Source of the DNA: Erythrobacter sp.
GTDB lineage: Bacteria > Pseudomonadota > Alphaproteobacteria > Sphingomonadales > Sphingomonadaceae
NCBI GenBank assembly: GCA_002695185.1
Contig: NZOF01000184.1
Coordinates: forward strand, 1 to 27,080
Reading direction: 5' to 3'
DNA: 27,080 nt
Positions 1 to 10,027 of this stretch are shown here, piece by piece. A program made the translations under genes and the position numbers. How positions within the stretch are numbered: the stretch's first letter is position 1; each line of letters opens with the position of its first letter. The notes beneath the pieces are model-generated. The model saw nothing but the letters and a program-made list of their open reading frames with translations, did no database searches and had not been told where the DNA came from.

Positions 1-816
1 GGATCAATGGAGGCTATCGCGGAAGCCAAGGCGGAAATTTTCTCGGGGCTTGAGCGGGGCGGCATCGCCGTCATCCCTGCCGATAGCGAGTATTTCGAAC
101 GCCTGCGGCTGGCAGCGATCCGGATGGAAGCCAAGATCATAAGCTTCGGTCGCGCACCCCATGCCGACATCCGGTTGCTCGATGCCATACCAAGCGCGAA
201 TGGCGGGAGCCTCGTTACCTGTGAATTCGACAGCGGCCGTCTTTGTTACACGGTGGCAGAGCCTGGCGATCACTGGGTGATCAATTCGCTGGCTGTGATG
301 GCGGCTGTGCGGGCTGCGGGCGGTGACATGGCCGCGGCCGGTCTCGCGCTGGCTGAAATGGGCGGCTTGAAGGGAAGGGGAGCCCGCCATGGCATATCCG
401 TTCCCGGAGGTACGGCTCTGATGATCGACGAAAGTTACAACGCTAATCCTGCGAGCATGCGCGCCACGCTTGCCCAACTCGGTCAGACCCCCTCAAGCCG
501 ACGCATCGCCGTTCTGGGTTCCATGAAGGAGCTGGGTGACTTCGCCGATAGATTTCATGGCGCACTTTCCGAACCGCTCATCGCAGCCGATGTGGACTAT
601 GCGATTTTTGTCGGCGAGGAGATGCGCGCTCTCGCCCGTGAACTGGGGAAACCCGCCTTCAACTCGCTTGGCAAGCCGCTCGAGTGGGAGCATTGCAATA
701 CTGCCGGGGAGGCTATCGGGCTGCTGGAGCAATTCGGCATCATCGCAGGGGACGCCGTGCTGGTGAAAGGTTCGAATTCAGTCGGTCTCGGAAAGCTGGT
801 CGACCACTTTACCTAG
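1..816 (+). CDS. murF: UDP-MurNAc-tripeptide--D-Ala-D-Ala ligase MurF (5' truncated by window)
   Basis: Cytoplasmic ATP-dependent ligase that adds D-Ala-D-Ala to UDP-MurNAc-tripeptide, the last soluble step of peptidoglycan precursor synthesis. Only the C-terminal ~270 residues are present; MurF is usually about 450-480 residues, so the P-loop and N-terminal domain lie upstream. The reading frame is open from base 1 (Gly-Ser precedes the first Met), and the sequence [14 protein letters not shown] is the typical MurF stretch at the end of the central ATPase domain, so the ATG at 7 is an internal Met and not a start. Visible C-terminal-domain signatures are [23 protein letters not shown] and the terminal [15 protein letters not shown]. 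The mraY start follows 16 nt downstream, the usual dcw order. Family assignment is firm from these motifs and context. Confidence 0.95.
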   Translation, partial: GSMEAIAEAKAEIFSGLERGGIAVIPADSEYFERLRLAAIRMEAKIISFGRAPHADIRLLDAIPSANGGSLVTCEFDSGRLCYTVAEPGDHWVINSLAVMAAVRAAGGDMAAAGLALAEMGGLKGRGARHGISVPGGTALMIDESYNANPASMRATLAQLGQTPSSRRIAVLGSMKELGDFADRFHGALSEPLIAADVDYAIFVGEEMRALARELGKPAFNSLGKPLEWEHCNTAGEAIGLLEQFGIIAGDAVLVKGSNSVGLGKLVDHFT

Positions 817-832
817 GAAGCGCCGCGCGCCG

Positions 833-1903
833 ATGCTCTATCTCCTCGCAGAATATTTCAACTTCGAAGGTCTCTTCAACCTCGTGCGTTATCAAACGGC
901 GCGTGCGGGGGCGACGCTGCTGACGGCACTGCTCATCGGACTCCTCATCGGGCCACGATTTATCGATATGCTTCGGGTCCGTCAGGGCAAAGGTCAACCG
1001 ATCCGCGAAGATGGTCCGCAAACTCATCTCGCAAAGGTCGGCACCCCCACGATGGGCGGCCTCATGATCCTGGCCAGCCTAACGCTGTCGATGCTGTTGT
1101 GGATGGACCTCAGCAACCCGTTCGTCTGGGCCTGTATGGCTGTGACGGGTGGCTTCGGTCTGATCGGATTTCTCGACGATTATGACAAGGTTTCGAAGTC
1201 CAGCCACAAGGGTGTTTCGGGTAAGGTTCGCTTGCTGTTTGAATTCGCTGTAGCTGGCGTGGCAAGCTGGATTATCGTCAGCCAGATCAACACCTTTGTC
1301 TATGTGCCTTTCGTGAACAACTTTGGGATCGAGCTCGGACCTCTGTATTATGTGTTTGCTGCCTTCGTCATCGTCGGTGCTGGTAATGCGGTGAACCTCA
1401 CCGACGGGCTGGATGGTCTGGCCACCATGCCGGTTATCATCGCCGCTGGCACCTTCGCAGTGATCGCCTATCTGGTGGGCCGCGTGGACTACTCCGAATA
1501 TCTCGGTATTCCCTATGTTGAAGGCGCAGGTGAACTGGCGATTTTCTGCGCAGCCATCATGGGGGCTGGGCTGGCATTCCTGTGGTTCAACGCACCGCCG
1601 GCTGCTGTCTTCATGGGCGACACCGGCAGCCTCGCCTTGGGCGGCGCTCTAGGTGCGATCGCCGTGGCGACGCATCACGAAGTCGTTCTGGCGATCGTCG
1701 GCGGGCTGTTCGTGTTCGAGGCTCTGTCGGTCATCATCCAGGTCTTCTGGTTCAAGCGTACAGGCCGCCGCGTCTTTCGCATGGCGCCAATTCACCACCA
1801 TTTCGAACAACTCGGCTGGTCCGAAAGCAAGGTCGTGATCCGTTTCTGGATCGTGGCCATCGTGCTCGCACTTTTGGGGCTAGCAACGCTCAAGCTCAGA
1901 TGA
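833..1903 (+). CDS. mraY: phospho-N-acetylmuramoyl-pentapeptide-transferase MraY
   Basis: Integral inner-membrane enzyme that transfers phospho-MurNAc-pentapeptide from UDP to undecaprenyl phosphate, making lipid I. The 356-residue length matches the family (about 360) and about ten hydrophobic segments are visible. Diagnostic motifs are [11 protein letters not shown] near the N-terminus, the FLDDYDK aspartate pair, [12 protein letters not shown], and the histidine-rich loop [15 protein letters not shown]. The chosen start gives the usual MraY opening MLYLLAEYF. The stop codon overlaps the murD start as ATGA (1900-1903), which suggests coupled translation. Nothing in the sequence departs from an active enzyme. 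Confidence 0.97.
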   Translation: MLYLLAEYFNFEGLFNLVRYQTARAGATLLTALLIGLLIGPRFIDMLRVRQGKGQPIREDGPQTHLAKVGTPTMGGLMILASLTLSMLLWMDLSNPFVWACMAVTGGFGLIGFLDDYDKVSKSSHKGVSGKVRLLFEFAVAGVASWIIVSQINTFVYVPFVNNFGIELGPLYYVFAAFVIVGAGNAVNLTDGLDGLATMPVIIAAGTFAVIAYLVGRVDYSEYLGIPYVEGAGELAIFCAAIMGAGLAFLWFNAPPAAVFMGDTGSLALGGALGAIAVATHHEVVLAIVGGLFVFEALSVIIQVFWFKRTGRRVFRMAPIHHHFEQLGWSESKVVIRFWIVAIVLALLGLATLKLR

Positions 1904-3195
1904 TCACCTCATCCGCCTGGAAGGACAAGAAATTCGCGGTGCTCGGCCTCGCGCGGTCCGGCCGGGCGACGGTCGAAGCGCTGCTGGCTGCCGGAGCCGA
2001 CGTGCTGGTGTGGGACGACCGTGCTGGGGCGCGCGAACCGTATGACGGCCGCTGCGCTATCGGCGATCCGCTGAAAGCGAACCTCACTGGCTATGCTGGT
2101 GTGGTCGTCAGCCCCGGCGTCCCGCTCAACACCCATCCGATCAATCCGCATGCCGACAGCTTCGGCGTGCCGGTGATCGGCGATATCGAGCTCTTCGCGC
2201 AGGCGCGCGAGGAGCTGCCGCCGCACAAGGTCATCGGCATCACCGGCACAAACGGCAAGTCCACCACCACCGCGTTGGTTCATCACATCCTCAAAACCGC
2301 CGACGTGCCGACCACCATGGGCGGCAATATCGGCCTGCCGATCCTCGAACAGGAGCCGCTGCCCGAAGGTGGGGTCTACGTGTTGGAATTGTCCAGCTAT
2401 CAGATCGATCTGACCTATTCGCTGGATTGCGATGTGGCGGTGCTTCTGAATATCGCCCCGGACCATCTCGACCGGTATGATGGAGATTTCAGCAAGTATG
2501 CGGCCAGCAAGTCTCGATTGTTGGCAATGCAGACACGAGGTCACAACTCTATCGCCCGGTTTACCGACGCCAGGGTTTTAGGGAAATTCGCCGAAGGCTC
2601 GATTGCGAGCATTCTCGAAGATGTATTCGACAACCGAGGGATCGAACGCAGCGAGCAATCGGCCTGGCCCTCCTTACAAGGTCCCCACAACCGGGAAAAC
2701 GCAGCAGCCGCCATCGAAACATGCGACATTTTGGGGATCTCAATTTCGCAAATACGATCGGGATTAAAAAGCTACGCAGGCCTGCCGCACCGCATGGAGC
2801 GCGTCGCAGAGATCGCCAGCGTCGCTTATGTAAACGACAGTAAGGGCACAAACACGGCCGCTTCCGCGCCGGCCTTGGCCGCATTCGACAATATCCATTG
2901 GATCCTCGGCGGGCTCGCCAAGGAACCGGGGCTGGGCGAGTGCGAGGCTGAAATTCATCGCGTGAAAGCTGCTTACACAATCGGCAAGGCCGGGCCGGAC
3001 TTTGCGAAGGCGCTCGAGGGCCGCGTTCCGGTAGAACAGTGTGAGACGTTGGATCGCGCCGTCGCTTCGGCGGCGGCGAACGCCGAACCGGGTGACACGA
3101 TCCTTCTTTCGCCCGCATGCGCCAGTTTCGACCAGTATAGTGATTTCGAAAAGCGCGGTGAGCATTTCCGCGAACTGGTGGAAGCGCTCAAGTGA
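1900..3195 (+). CDS. murD: UDP-N-acetylmuramoylalanine--D-glutamate ligase MurD
   Basis: Cytoplasmic Mur ligase that adds D-Glu to UDP-MurNAc-L-Ala. The product is 431 residues, normal for MurD. An N-terminal Rossmann-like domain ([10 protein letters not shown]) is followed by the ATP loop GTNGKSTT at about residues 116-123, the ELSSYQID and [10 protein letters not shown] motifs of the central domain, then PHRME and NDSKGTN at the C-terminal domain entry and [12 protein letters not shown] near the end. The ATG at 1900 overlaps the mraY stop by 4 nt; a longer open frame upstream runs inside mraY and is not used. Bases 2521-2770 are less GC-rich (roughly 53-54 percent by hand count) than the flanking parts of the gene and contain TTA, ATA and AAA codons, see findings. 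Confidence 0.96.
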   Translation: MITSSAWKDKKFAVLGLARSGRATVEALLAAGADVLVWDDRAGAREPYDGRCAIGDPLKANLTGYAGVVVSPGVPLNTHPINPHADSFGVPVIGDIELFAQAREELPPHKVIGITGTNGKSTTTALVHHILKTADVPTTMGGNIGLPILEQEPLPEGGVYVLELSSYQIDLTYSLDCDVAVLLNIAPDHLDRYDGDFSKYAASKSRLLAMQTRGHNSIARFTDARVLGKFAEGSIASILEDVFDNRGIERSEQSAWPSLQGPHNRENAAAAIETCDILGISISQIRSGLKSYAGLPHRMERVAEIASVAYVNDSKGTNTAASAPALAAFDNIHWILGGLAKEPGLGECEAEIHRVKAAYTIGKAGPDFAKALEGRVPVEQCETLDRAVASAAANAEPGDTILLSPACASFDQYSDFEKRGEHFRELVEALK

Positions 3196-4460
3196 CCGTC
3201 ATGCAGCCTTTCGTACCCGGCGCAAAGCGTAAACCGGCTCATATCCCGGGGGGAAAGCTTTCTCGTTGGAGCCAGCTGAAGATCTGGTGGCGCGAGATTG
3301 ATCGCATCTTGCTCGGCCTCGTGCTGTTGCTAATGACGCTCGGGACCATCGCAGTTGCCGCGGCAAGCCCGGCAAGTGCTGACCGCCTTTCCACCTCAAC
3401 CGACACGCTCAATCCGCTTTATTTCTTTTATCGCCATCTCGCATGGCAGGCGATCGCACTTGGCGTAATGTTCGGCGCTTCTTTACTCAGCCGCCAGAAC
3501 GCACGACGCTTCGGTGTAATATTGGGCGCTGCGATGCTCGGCCTTCTTTTCCTGGTCCCCTTCATCGGGGTGGAGATAAACGGGGCTCGGCGCTGGATAA
3601 GCATCGGCATGCAGTTCCAGCCATCTGAATTTCTCAAGCCGGCTTTCGCCATCGTGCTCGCCTGGATATTGTCCTGGCGGATGCGGGATCCAAATCTACC
3701 AGTCCTCTGGATTTCGACCGGCCTGACCGGCCTTATCGGTATGCTTCTCATGATGCAGCCGAACTTTGGTGAATTCATGCTTTTCGCCGGTGTGTGGATG
3801 GTCATGATCCTGCTGGCCGGGATGCCGATGAAGCGACTGGGTGCGGTCATCGGAGCTGGCCTTTTCGTGCTGACCGCCACGTATTTTCTTTATGACAACG
3901 CGCGGCATCGCATCGACGCATTCTTCGGTGGCGGCACAGCCTATGATCAGGTGGACCTAGCTAGCCGCACGCTTCTGGCTGGCGGGTGGACTGGTGCTGG
4001 CTATGGATTGGGCCTCAGGAAGATGAGCCTGCCTGAAGCACACACGGACTACATTTTTAGCGTTATCGGGGAAGAGTTCGGACTGATCTTCTGCGCCCTG
4101 ATCGTGTTGATTTATCTGGGTATCATCATGCGCGTGCTGATGCGCTTATTCGAAGAGGAAGATCTGTTCGCTCTGCTTGCCGGGACTGGGCTCGTGTCGC
4201 TGTTGGGAGGTCAGGCTTTCATCAATATCCTGGTAAACCTGCAGCTATTTCCGTCCAAGGGAATGACCCTGCCTCTGGTCAGTTATGGGGGGTCTTCCAC
4301 CATTGCTGTATGCATGGCTGTAGGGCTTCTCATCGCGATCACCCGCCGCAATCCCTATCTGAAAACCAGCACCCGGGGGCTTGGCGACCTGTTGGGCATG
4401 AGGCAGGGGGGCGGGATGACAACGCCGGAGGCGCGCATCACGCGCGAAATTCACCAGTGA
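3192..4460 (+). CDS. ftsW: SEDS peptidoglycan glycosyltransferase FtsW
   Basis: Polytopic inner-membrane SEDS-family enzyme that polymerises lipid II at the septum together with a class B penicillin-binding protein. The 422 residues contain a basic cytoplasmic N-terminus and roughly ten membrane helices. Family motifs are NGARRWI, QPSEFLKP, LPEAHTDYIFSVIGEE (the Asp at about residue 286 corresponds to the essential extracellular-loop Asp of FtsW/RodA) and the closing LPLVSYGGSS. The GTG at 3192 overlaps the murD stop as GTGA and has a GGTGGA-like ribosome site about 7 nt upstream; an ATG at 3201 is the alternative start. The usual QPDxG motif reads QPNFG here (Asn at about 191). FtsW is preferred to RodA because of the dcw position. 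Confidence 0.95.
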   Translation: MTVMQPFVPGAKRKPAHIPGGKLSRWSQLKIWWREIDRILLGLVLLLMTLGTIAVAAASPASADRLSTSTDTLNPLYFFYRHLAWQAIALGVMFGASLLSRQNARRFGVILGAAMLGLLFLVPFIGVEINGARRWISIGMQFQPSEFLKPAFAIVLAWILSWRMRDPNLPVLWISTGLTGLIGMLLMMQPNFGEFMLFAGVWMVMILLAGMPMKRLGAVIGAGLFVLTATYFLYDNARHRIDAFFGGGTAYDQVDLASRTLLAGGWTGAGYGLGLRKMSLPEAHTDYIFSVIGEEFGLIFCALIVLIYLGIIMRVLMRLFEEEDLFALLAGTGLVSLLGGQAFINILVNLQLFPSKGMTLPLVSYGGSSTIAVCMAVGLLIAITRRNPYLKTSTRGLGDLLGMRQGGGMTTPEARITREIHQ

Positions 4461-5668
4461 CGCATTCAAACCGCCATTACGTGCTCGCTGCCGGGGGAAC
4501 CGGCGGCCATATTTTGCCGGCTTTTGCGCTGGCGGCCGAACTGGACAAGCGCGGACACCATGTCGCTCTGATTACCGATGAGCGCGGAGCCCAGATACCC
4601 GGCAAGCCAGATTTCATGCCTGCCCATGTCCTGCCCGCCGGACGGTTCGGGAAAAATCCGCTTCAGTGGCTGCGCGGAGCCAAAGCGGTTTGGGAGGGTC
4701 GCAGGATGGCCCTGCGCTTATTCGAAAGCTTTCACCCGAGCGCGGTCATCGGTTTCGGCGGTTACCCTTCGCTTCCCTCGATCCTCGCGTCTACGTCGGC
4801 CAAGATTCCGACAATCATTCATGAGCAGAACGCGGTGCTTGGCCGGGTAAATCGGCTGTTTGCCAATCGAGTGGATGCGATCGCAACCGCTTACCCTGAA
4901 GTACAACGGCTCAAGCCGCTTCAGCACGGCAAGACCCATCTTGTGGGTAATCCCGTACGTGCAGAAGTGCTCACCCTGCGAGAGAGGCCGTTCCCTCCCT
5001 ATCAGGAAGATGGCTTGCTTCGTGTGCTCGTAACAGGCGGAAGCCAGGGTGCACGGGTATTGTCGGAAGTGGTACCCGACGGGTTGGCCATGCTTGCACC
5101 CGCCATCCGGCAGCGTCTTCAGGTGACGCAGCAGTGTCGTCCGGAAGATCTCGACGCCGTGCGCGAGCGTTATCTCACCCATGGCATTCCTGCTGAGCTG
5201 GGGACCTATTTCGAGGACATGGCGGTGCGACTTGCCGATGCCCACCTGTTCATCGGACGGGCCGGAGCATCCACCATTGCCGAACTTACCGCCGTCGGCC
5301 GACCAGCCATTCTCATTCCGCTACCGATTGCTACTGACGATCATCAAGCTGCCAATGCCCGGGAGATGGCGAAGGCCGGCGGCGCCCGAATGATCCGGCA
5401 AGACAAATTCGGACCCAAGGAGCTCGCAAAACAGATCCGTGTGTTGGCGGATGATCCGGAAGGGCTTGCGAACGCTGCTCATGCCGCATGGAACTGTGGT
5501 CGTCCCAAGGCCGTAGAGGACTTGGCCGACCTGCTGGAAAGCTTTGGCGGGGCCGACATGATGGATGTTATCCGCGTCGGCGGGAATAATGCGCGTGGGT
5601 CCTCGCAAGGCGTCGTGGCAGGACAGACCTCCCAGACATCGACCGCCAAGAAGGAGATCGCGGAATGA
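4457..5668 (+). CDS. murG: UDP-GlcNAc:lipid I N-acetylglucosaminyltransferase MurG
   Basis: Peripheral inner-membrane GT28 glycosyltransferase that adds GlcNAc to lipid I, giving lipid II. The start is a GTG at 4457 overlapping the ftsW stop (GTGA). It places the glycine-rich GGTGGH loop at residues 13-18, as expected for MurG; the longer upstream frame lies inside ftsW. Other visible signatures are [22 protein letters not shown], the second glycine loop [12 protein letters not shown], and [13 protein letters not shown] with the donor-site region [14 protein letters not shown]. The product is 403 residues, slightly long, because of a tail of about 35 residues rich in Gly, Ser and Thr after the second Rossmann domain. 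The tail is probably disordered. Confidence 0.96.
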   Translation: MTHSNRHYVLAAGGTGGHILPAFALAAELDKRGHHVALITDERGAQIPGKPDFMPAHVLPAGRFGKNPLQWLRGAKAVWEGRRMALRLFESFHPSAVIGFGGYPSLPSILASTSAKIPTIIHEQNAVLGRVNRLFANRVDAIATAYPEVQRLKPLQHGKTHLVGNPVRAEVLTLRERPFPPYQEDGLLRVLVTGGSQGARVLSEVVPDGLAMLAPAIRQRLQVTQQCRPEDLDAVRERYLTHGIPAELGTYFEDMAVRLADAHLFIGRAGASTIAELTAVGRPAILIPLPIATDDHQAANAREMAKAGGARMIRQDKFGPKELAKQIRVLADDPEGLANAAHAAWNCGRPKAVEDLADLLESFGGADMMDVIRVGGNNARGSSQGVVAGQTSQTSTAKKEIAE

Positions 5669-7074
5669 AGGGCGTACCAACCGATATCGGAACGATCCAT
5701 TTTGTAGGGATCGGCGGTATCGGCATGTCGGGTATCGCCGAAGTGATGAACAATCTTGGCTATACCGTTCAAGGATCCGACCTGAACGAAAGTCCGGTTG
5801 TCGAACGGTTGCGTGCGCAGGGCATCTCCGTCAGAATCGGGCATGAGAAAGAGAACGTGGAGGGCGCTTCGGTGGTCGTCACGTCGACAGCGGTCAAGCG
5901 GACGAATCCAGAGGTCGCACATGCGCTCGAGAACCGCATTCCCGTGGTCCGGCGGGCTGAAATGCTGGCCGAGCTTATGCGCTTGAAGTCGACCATCGCG
6001 GTGGCCGGTACGCATGGCAAGACAACCACCACCAGCATGATTGCCAGCCTGCTCGATTGCGGTGCCATTGATCCGACCGTGATCAACGGCGGCATCATAG
6101 AACAGTACGGTTCAAACGCCCGTCTCGGCGACAGTGACTGGATGGTCGTTGAAGCGGACGAGAGCGACGGGAGCTTTCTGCGTTTAGATGGAACGATCGC
6201 GGTCGTCACAAACATCGATCCCGAACATCTCGACCATTACGGTGATTTCGATGGAGTGAAGGACGCGTTCGTCGAATTCATTCACAATGTCCCCTTTTAC
6301 GGGGCTGCGGTGCTCTGCATCGATCATCCTGAGGTCCAGGCAGTGATCGGCAAAGTCCGGGACCGCCGTGTCGTAACTTATGGCTTCAACCTCCAAGCGG
6401 ATATCTGCGGGGTCAATGTCCAGCCTCATGAAGGTGGAAATAGGTTTGACGTAATTGTTCGTCAGCGTGGAGAGGAAGATCGCCGGATCGAAGGTGTGAC
6501 GCTCCCGATGCCAGGCCGTCACAATGTTCAGAATGCTCTCGCGGCGATAGCCGTTTCCATCGAAATGGGGTGTCCCGACGAGGTCATATGTAGCGGCTTC
6601 TCGAGTTTTGGAGGCGTACGTCGCCGCTTCACAAAGGTGGGCCAGGTCGCCGGCGCTACAGTTATCGACGATTATGGGCATCACCCGGTGGAAATTCGGG
6701 CAGTGCTGGAAGCAGCGCGTGAAGCCACTGGCAACCGAGTGATCGCGGTAATGCAGCCCCACCGCTATACTCGCCTCAACGACTTGATGGATGATTTCCA
6801 GAGCAGCTTCAACGAAGCAGATCAGGTCTACGTCACGCCTGTTTATGCGGCCGGAGAGGAACCCATCGAAGGCGTAAGCTCCGAAGCCCTAGTGGAAGGC
6901 CTTAAATCCCGCGGCCACCGTTCCGCAGCAACGGTCGACAATAGGGATGAGCTTGCAAACAAGCTCGCCGCCGACGTGCAGCAAGGTGATCTGATCGTTT
7001 GCCTTGGGGCCGGAGACATCACGAAATGGGCCGCCGGACTTGCCGATGCAATTGCGCAGGAGCGAGGTGAATGA
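5665..7074 (+). CDS. murC: UDP-N-acetylmuramate--L-alanine ligase MurC
   Basis: Cytoplasmic ATP-dependent Mur ligase that adds L-Ala to UDP-MurNAc, the first peptide step. The 469 residues match the family. Motifs are the N-terminal [15 protein letters not shown] nucleotide-fold loop, the ATP P-loop GTHGKTTTT at about residues 115-123, [41 protein letters not shown] and [10 protein letters not shown]. The ATG at 5665 overlaps the murG stop by 4 nt (ATGA). The stop in turn overlaps the murB start, so MurC and MurB, which act in consecutive reactions, are probably translated in a coupled way. Confidence 0.97.
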   Translation: MKGVPTDIGTIHFVGIGGIGMSGIAEVMNNLGYTVQGSDLNESPVVERLRAQGISVRIGHEKENVEGASVVVTSTAVKRTNPEVAHALENRIPVVRRAEMLAELMRLKSTIAVAGTHGKTTTTSMIASLLDCGAIDPTVINGGIIEQYGSNARLGDSDWMVVEADESDGSFLRLDGTIAVVTNIDPEHLDHYGDFDGVKDAFVEFIHNVPFYGAAVLCIDHPEVQAVIGKVRDRRVVTYGFNLQADICGVNVQPHEGGNRFDVIVRQRGEEDRRIEGVTLPMPGRHNVQNALAAIAVSIEMGCPDEVICSGFSSFGGVRRRFTKVGQVAGATVIDDYGHHPVEIRAVLEAAREATGNRVIAVMQPHRYTRLNDLMDDFQSSFNEADQVYVTPVYAAGEEPIEGVSSEALVEGLKSRGHRSAATVDNRDELANKLAADVQQGDLIVCLGAGDITKWAAGLADAIAQERGE

Positions 7075-8042
7075 GCCGGCAGGAAAACGATGTCTGGAAC
7101 TGGGATGACGGCATGGCGCCTGACTGCGCTGTGGAAGGATCCATCGAGGCCGGTGTCGACACTGAAGGGCTTGAAGGGAAGCTCACCAAGGACGCTCCTC
7201 TTGCCAAGCTAGTGTGGTTCAAGAGTGGTGGCACGGCAGACTGGTTATACGAACCTTCTGACACGAATGATCTGAAAGAGTTTTTACGCCGTCTGGATAG
7301 TAATTTGCCGGTGATGGCACTCGGCCTGGGCTCTAACATGATTGTACGCGATGGCGGCGTTCCCGGCGTGGTAATCAAGCTGGGCAAGCAATTTGCTGAC
7401 GTGTCGATCAATGACGAAAGCTGTGTCGTCGATTGCGGCGGCGGAGCTCATGGAATTCTCGTCGCTAGCGCGGCGCGTGACTGCGGCGTGGCAGGCCTAG
7501 AGTTTATGCGCGGAATTCCGGGCACCGTCGGCGGTTTTGTCCGCATGAATGGCGGCGCCTATGGCCGTGAAGTGAGCGACGTCCTGATCGATTGTCAGGT
7601 CGTTATGCCGGGCGGCCGGATGATCACGCTTCCAGCCGCAGATTTGCAATATAGCTATCGCCATTCAGCACTTCCTCAAGGAGCGGTAGTCGTCAGCGCG
7701 CGGTTCCAGGGAGAGCCGGGCGATCCTGACGTCATTGGCGCAAAGATGGATGAAATTGCAGAAGCTCGTGAGAATTCGCAGCCGCTGAGGACCAAGACTG
7801 GTGGTTCGACTTTCAAGAACCCGTCGGGCGAAAAAGCGTGGCAACTCGTGGACGCTGCGGGATGTCGGGGGCTGAAAATGGGCGGGGCCCAAGTCAGCGA
7901 AAAGCATACCAACTTCCTGATCAACACGGGCGAAGCAACCAGTGCCGAAATTGAAGGGCTGGGCGAAGAAGTCAAACGCCGCGTCTATGAGCATTCGGGC
8001 ATCGAGCTCGAATGGGAAATTCAGCGCGTGGGTAGGCCGTGA
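7071..8042 (+). CDS. murB: UDP-N-acetylenolpyruvoylglucosamine reductase MurB
   Basis: FAD-dependent cytoplasmic enzyme that reduces UDP-GlcNAc-enolpyruvate to UDP-MurNAc with NADPH. FAD-binding-domain motifs are [24 protein letters not shown] and MNGGAYG; the C-terminal substrate domain has GGSTFKNP, whose Ser (about residue 246) is the expected proton donor, and a [19 protein letters not shown] stretch. The ATG at 7071 overlaps the murC stop (ATGA) and follows an AGGTG-like site. This start gives an acidic N-terminal extension of roughly 35-40 residues before the recognisable core that begins near [18 protein letters not shown]. The extension may be real or may mean that a later start is used; the overlap favours the upstream start. 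Confidence 0.95.
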   Translation: MSRQENDVWNWDDGMAPDCAVEGSIEAGVDTEGLEGKLTKDAPLAKLVWFKSGGTADWLYEPSDTNDLKEFLRRLDSNLPVMALGLGSNMIVRDGGVPGVVIKLGKQFADVSINDESCVVDCGGGAHGILVASAARDCGVAGLEFMRGIPGTVGGFVRMNGGAYGREVSDVLIDCQVVMPGGRMITLPAADLQYSYRHSALPQGAVVVSARFQGEPGDPDVIGAKMDEIAEARENSQPLRTKTGGSTFKNPSGEKAWQLVDAAGCRGLKMGGAQVSEKHTNFLINTGEATSAEIEGLGEEVKRRVYEHSGIELEWEIQRVGRP

Positions 8043-8143
8043 ACAAAATCTGTCTCGCCTACATCGAGCGCAAGAACGTAGAAATTAATAGGTGCGCCAA
8101 GGCTGTGCCTGATGATCAGCCCGCAATTCTTCAATTCGGATAA
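8039..8143 (+). CDS. possible small ORF between murB and ddl (34 codons), unknown
   Basis: A GTG at 8039 overlaps the murB stop as GTGA, the same 4-nt arrangement seen at most preceding dcw junctions. The frame runs 34 codons and ends in TAA at 8141-8143, five bases before the ddl ATG. The predicted peptide begins [19 protein letters not shown] and contains two Cys and mixed charges, with no signal peptide or membrane helix. I do not recognise it. For: it exactly fills the only gap in this run of overlapping genes, and it would carry ribosomes into ddl, whose own ribosome site looks weak. Against: it is very short and could be chance or the remnant of a decayed gene. Confidence 0.3.
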   Translation: MNKICLAYIERKNVEINRCAKAVPDDQPAILQFG

Positions 8144-8148
8144 GATAC

Positions 8149-9129
8149 ATGACCGATCTTCCCAAGCTTCATGTTGCAGTCCTGATGGGGGGCTGGGCCA
8201 ACGAACGGCCCGTAAGCCTCATGTCTGGCGAGGGCGTGGCCAAGGCGCTGGAAGAGCGTGGGCATACGGTTACGCGGATCGATATGGATCGGGACGTAGC
8301 AGCCCGAATTTCAGAAGCAAAACCCGATGTCGTCTTCAACGCTCTCCACGGCGTGCCGGGTGAGGATGGCAGTGTGCAAGGCATGCTGGATCTTATGGGC
8401 GCTCCCTATACGCATTCTGGGCTCGCGACCTCCGTCATTGCAATCGATAAGCAACTGACGAAACAGGCGCTCGTGCCGCATGGCGTTCCGATGCCCGGGG
8501 GCCGTATCGTAAAGACCGTTGATCTTTTCGATCGTGATCCCTTGCCGCGCCCTTATGTGTTAAAACCCGTCAACGAGGGTAGTTCGGTGGGTGTCGCAAT
8601 CGTGACGGACGAAGGCAATTACGGCAATCCCATCGGCCGGGACGCCAAGGGGCCTTGGCAAAGCTTCTCAGAACTTCTTGCCGAGCCATACATCAAGGGC
8701 CGTGAGATGACCTCTGCTGTGGTGGACTTCGAGGACGGACCGCGGGCTCTCGCGGTGACTGAGCTCAAGCCCAAGAGCGGCTTCTATGATTTCGATGCAA
8801 AGTACACGGATGGTATGACCGATCATGTCTGTCCGGCTGATATTCCCGAGCGTATTCGCGACCTGTGTCTCGAAATCGCGTTGAAGGCTCATAAGGTTCT
8901 AGGTTGTCGCGGAACCAGCCGCACCGATTTCCGGTGGGACGAAGAGCAGGGAGAGGATGGCCTTTTCGTGCTGGAAACCAATACTCAGCCGGGGATGACC
9001 CCTCTTAGCCTCGTACCGGAACAGGCCAGGGAAACCGGACTTGGATATGGCGATTTGGTCGAGACTATAATTGCAGCTGCATTGCGCCATCACGGTAGCG
9101 TGGCGCGGGACCGGGGAAGCGATGGCTAA
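8149..9129 (+). CDS. ddl: D-alanine--D-alanine ligase Ddl
   Basis: Cytoplasmic ATP-grasp enzyme that joins two D-Ala for use by MurF. The 326 residues are normal length. Motifs are the N-terminal MGGWANERPVSLMSG (a form of the GGxSxERxVSLxSG loop with the key Glu), FNALHGVPGEDGSVQG, the NEGSSVGV loop carrying the catalytic Ser, SGFYDFDAKYTDG, CRGTSRTDFRW with the active-site Arg, and ETNTQPGMTPLSLVPEQA with the metal and phosphate ligands. The ATG at 8149 is chosen because it gives the expected distance to the glycine loop; the ribosome site is weak (GATAAG). It overlaps ftsQ by 8 nt. In dcw clusters this copy is often named ddlB. Confidence 0.95.
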   Translation: MTDLPKLHVAVLMGGWANERPVSLMSGEGVAKALEERGHTVTRIDMDRDVAARISEAKPDVVFNALHGVPGEDGSVQGMLDLMGAPYTHSGLATSVIAIDKQLTKQALVPHGVPMPGGRIVKTVDLFDRDPLPRPYVLKPVNEGSSVGVAIVTDEGNYGNPIGRDAKGPWQSFSELLAEPYIKGREMTSAVVDFEDGPRALAVTELKPKSGFYDFDAKYTDGMTDHVCPADIPERIRDLCLEIALKAHKVLGCRGTSRTDFRWDEEQGEDGLFVLETNTQPGMTPLSLVPEQARETGLGYGDLVETIIAAALRHHGSVARDRGSDG

Positions 9130-10027
9130 GGTCAGTCGCAAACCCACTGGCGTACGCCGATCTGCGGCGGCCCGAAGTCGAAACCAGAAGGCTCGGGCCG
9201 CAAAACGTCATACGTCGGGATTGCTCGATCGAGCGATGACGGCTCTGCCGTTCACCGAGGACCAGTGGCATAAATTCTTCCTGACGCTGATCATCGCGCT
9301 TGGGCTTGTCGTCGCGTGGACGGTGGCGAGTTACGCCGGTCTTCCTGAACTCGCGCGTGCCGAGCTTGCCAAATCAGCCAGCAGGGCCGGTTACGAAGTT
9401 GACCGCGTGCGCGTGACCGGGGTCGAAAGGCTCAACGAGCAGGTCGTATATGAGCGGGTGCTGGGCGAACAGGACCGCCCTATGCCCTTGGTGGAGGTCG
9501 GACAAATCAGGGAGCGACTGCTAGAGCTTCCCTGGGTCGCGGATGCCCGGGTCTCCCGACAGCTACCTGACCTGCTGACAATCGACATTGTGGAACGTGA
9601 ACCGCATGCCGCCGTCCAAAAGCCTGATCGACTTATCTTGGTCGACGCGACGGGACACGAACTTGAGCCTGTTTCTCGCGAGGAAGCAGCCGATATGCTG
9701 GTGATATCGGGTCCCGGCGCACAAAAGCAGGTGGCTGATCTAACACGCTTGCTTGACGCGGCGCCTGCTCTCAAACCGCAAATCGCAGCGGCTGAGTGGA
9801 TCGGAAACCGACGCTGGAACCTGACCTTCGGAACAGGCCAGATGCTTGCATTGCCGGAAGGCGACAAAGGTCCGGCAGCGCTCGTCAAATTTGCGGAGAT
9901 GGATGGAAGAAACAGGCTTATCGGAGGTAAGGCTGTAGCGATCGACATGCGCGTGCCTGATCGTGCTTATCTGCGCTGCAAAGATGGGCCATGTCCGCGC
10001 GGACTTACCTTGGGGAACGCAGAATAA
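9122..10027 (+). CDS. ftsQ: cell division protein FtsQ
   Basis: Bitopic inner-membrane divisome protein that links early Z-ring proteins to the septal peptidoglycan synthase, typically with FtsB and FtsL. The 301-residue product has a basic cytoplasmic N-terminus of about 50 residues, one membrane helix at about 51-71, a POTRA domain at about 79-153 (it includes RVRVTGVERLNEQ and LPWVADARVSRQLPDLLTI), and the FtsQ beta domain with LVDATGHEL. The ATG at 9122 lies inside the end of ddl and follows a GGGGAAG ribosome site. A longer frame opening at 9071 is less likely. The stop overlaps the ftsA start by one base (TAATG). Confidence 0.92.
   Translation: MAKVSRKPTGVRRSAAARSRNQKARAAKRHTSGLLDRAMTALPFTEDQWHKFFLTLIIALGLVVAWTVASYAGLPELARAELAKSASRAGYEVDRVRVTGVERLNEQVVYERVLGEQDRPMPLVEVGQIRERLLELPWVADARVSRQLPDLLTIDIVEREPHAAVQKPDRLILVDATGHELEPVSREEAADMLVISGPGAQKQVADLTRLLDAAPALKPQIAAAEWIGNRRWNLTFGTGQMLALPEGDKGPAALVKFAEMDGRNRLIGGKAVAIDMRVPDRAYLRCKDGPCPRGLTLGNAE

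Noticed and set aside
1582..1899. N-terminal extension of the murD frame
   Set aside because: It is the out-of-frame shadow of mraY; the MurD motifs begin only after the ATG at 1900.
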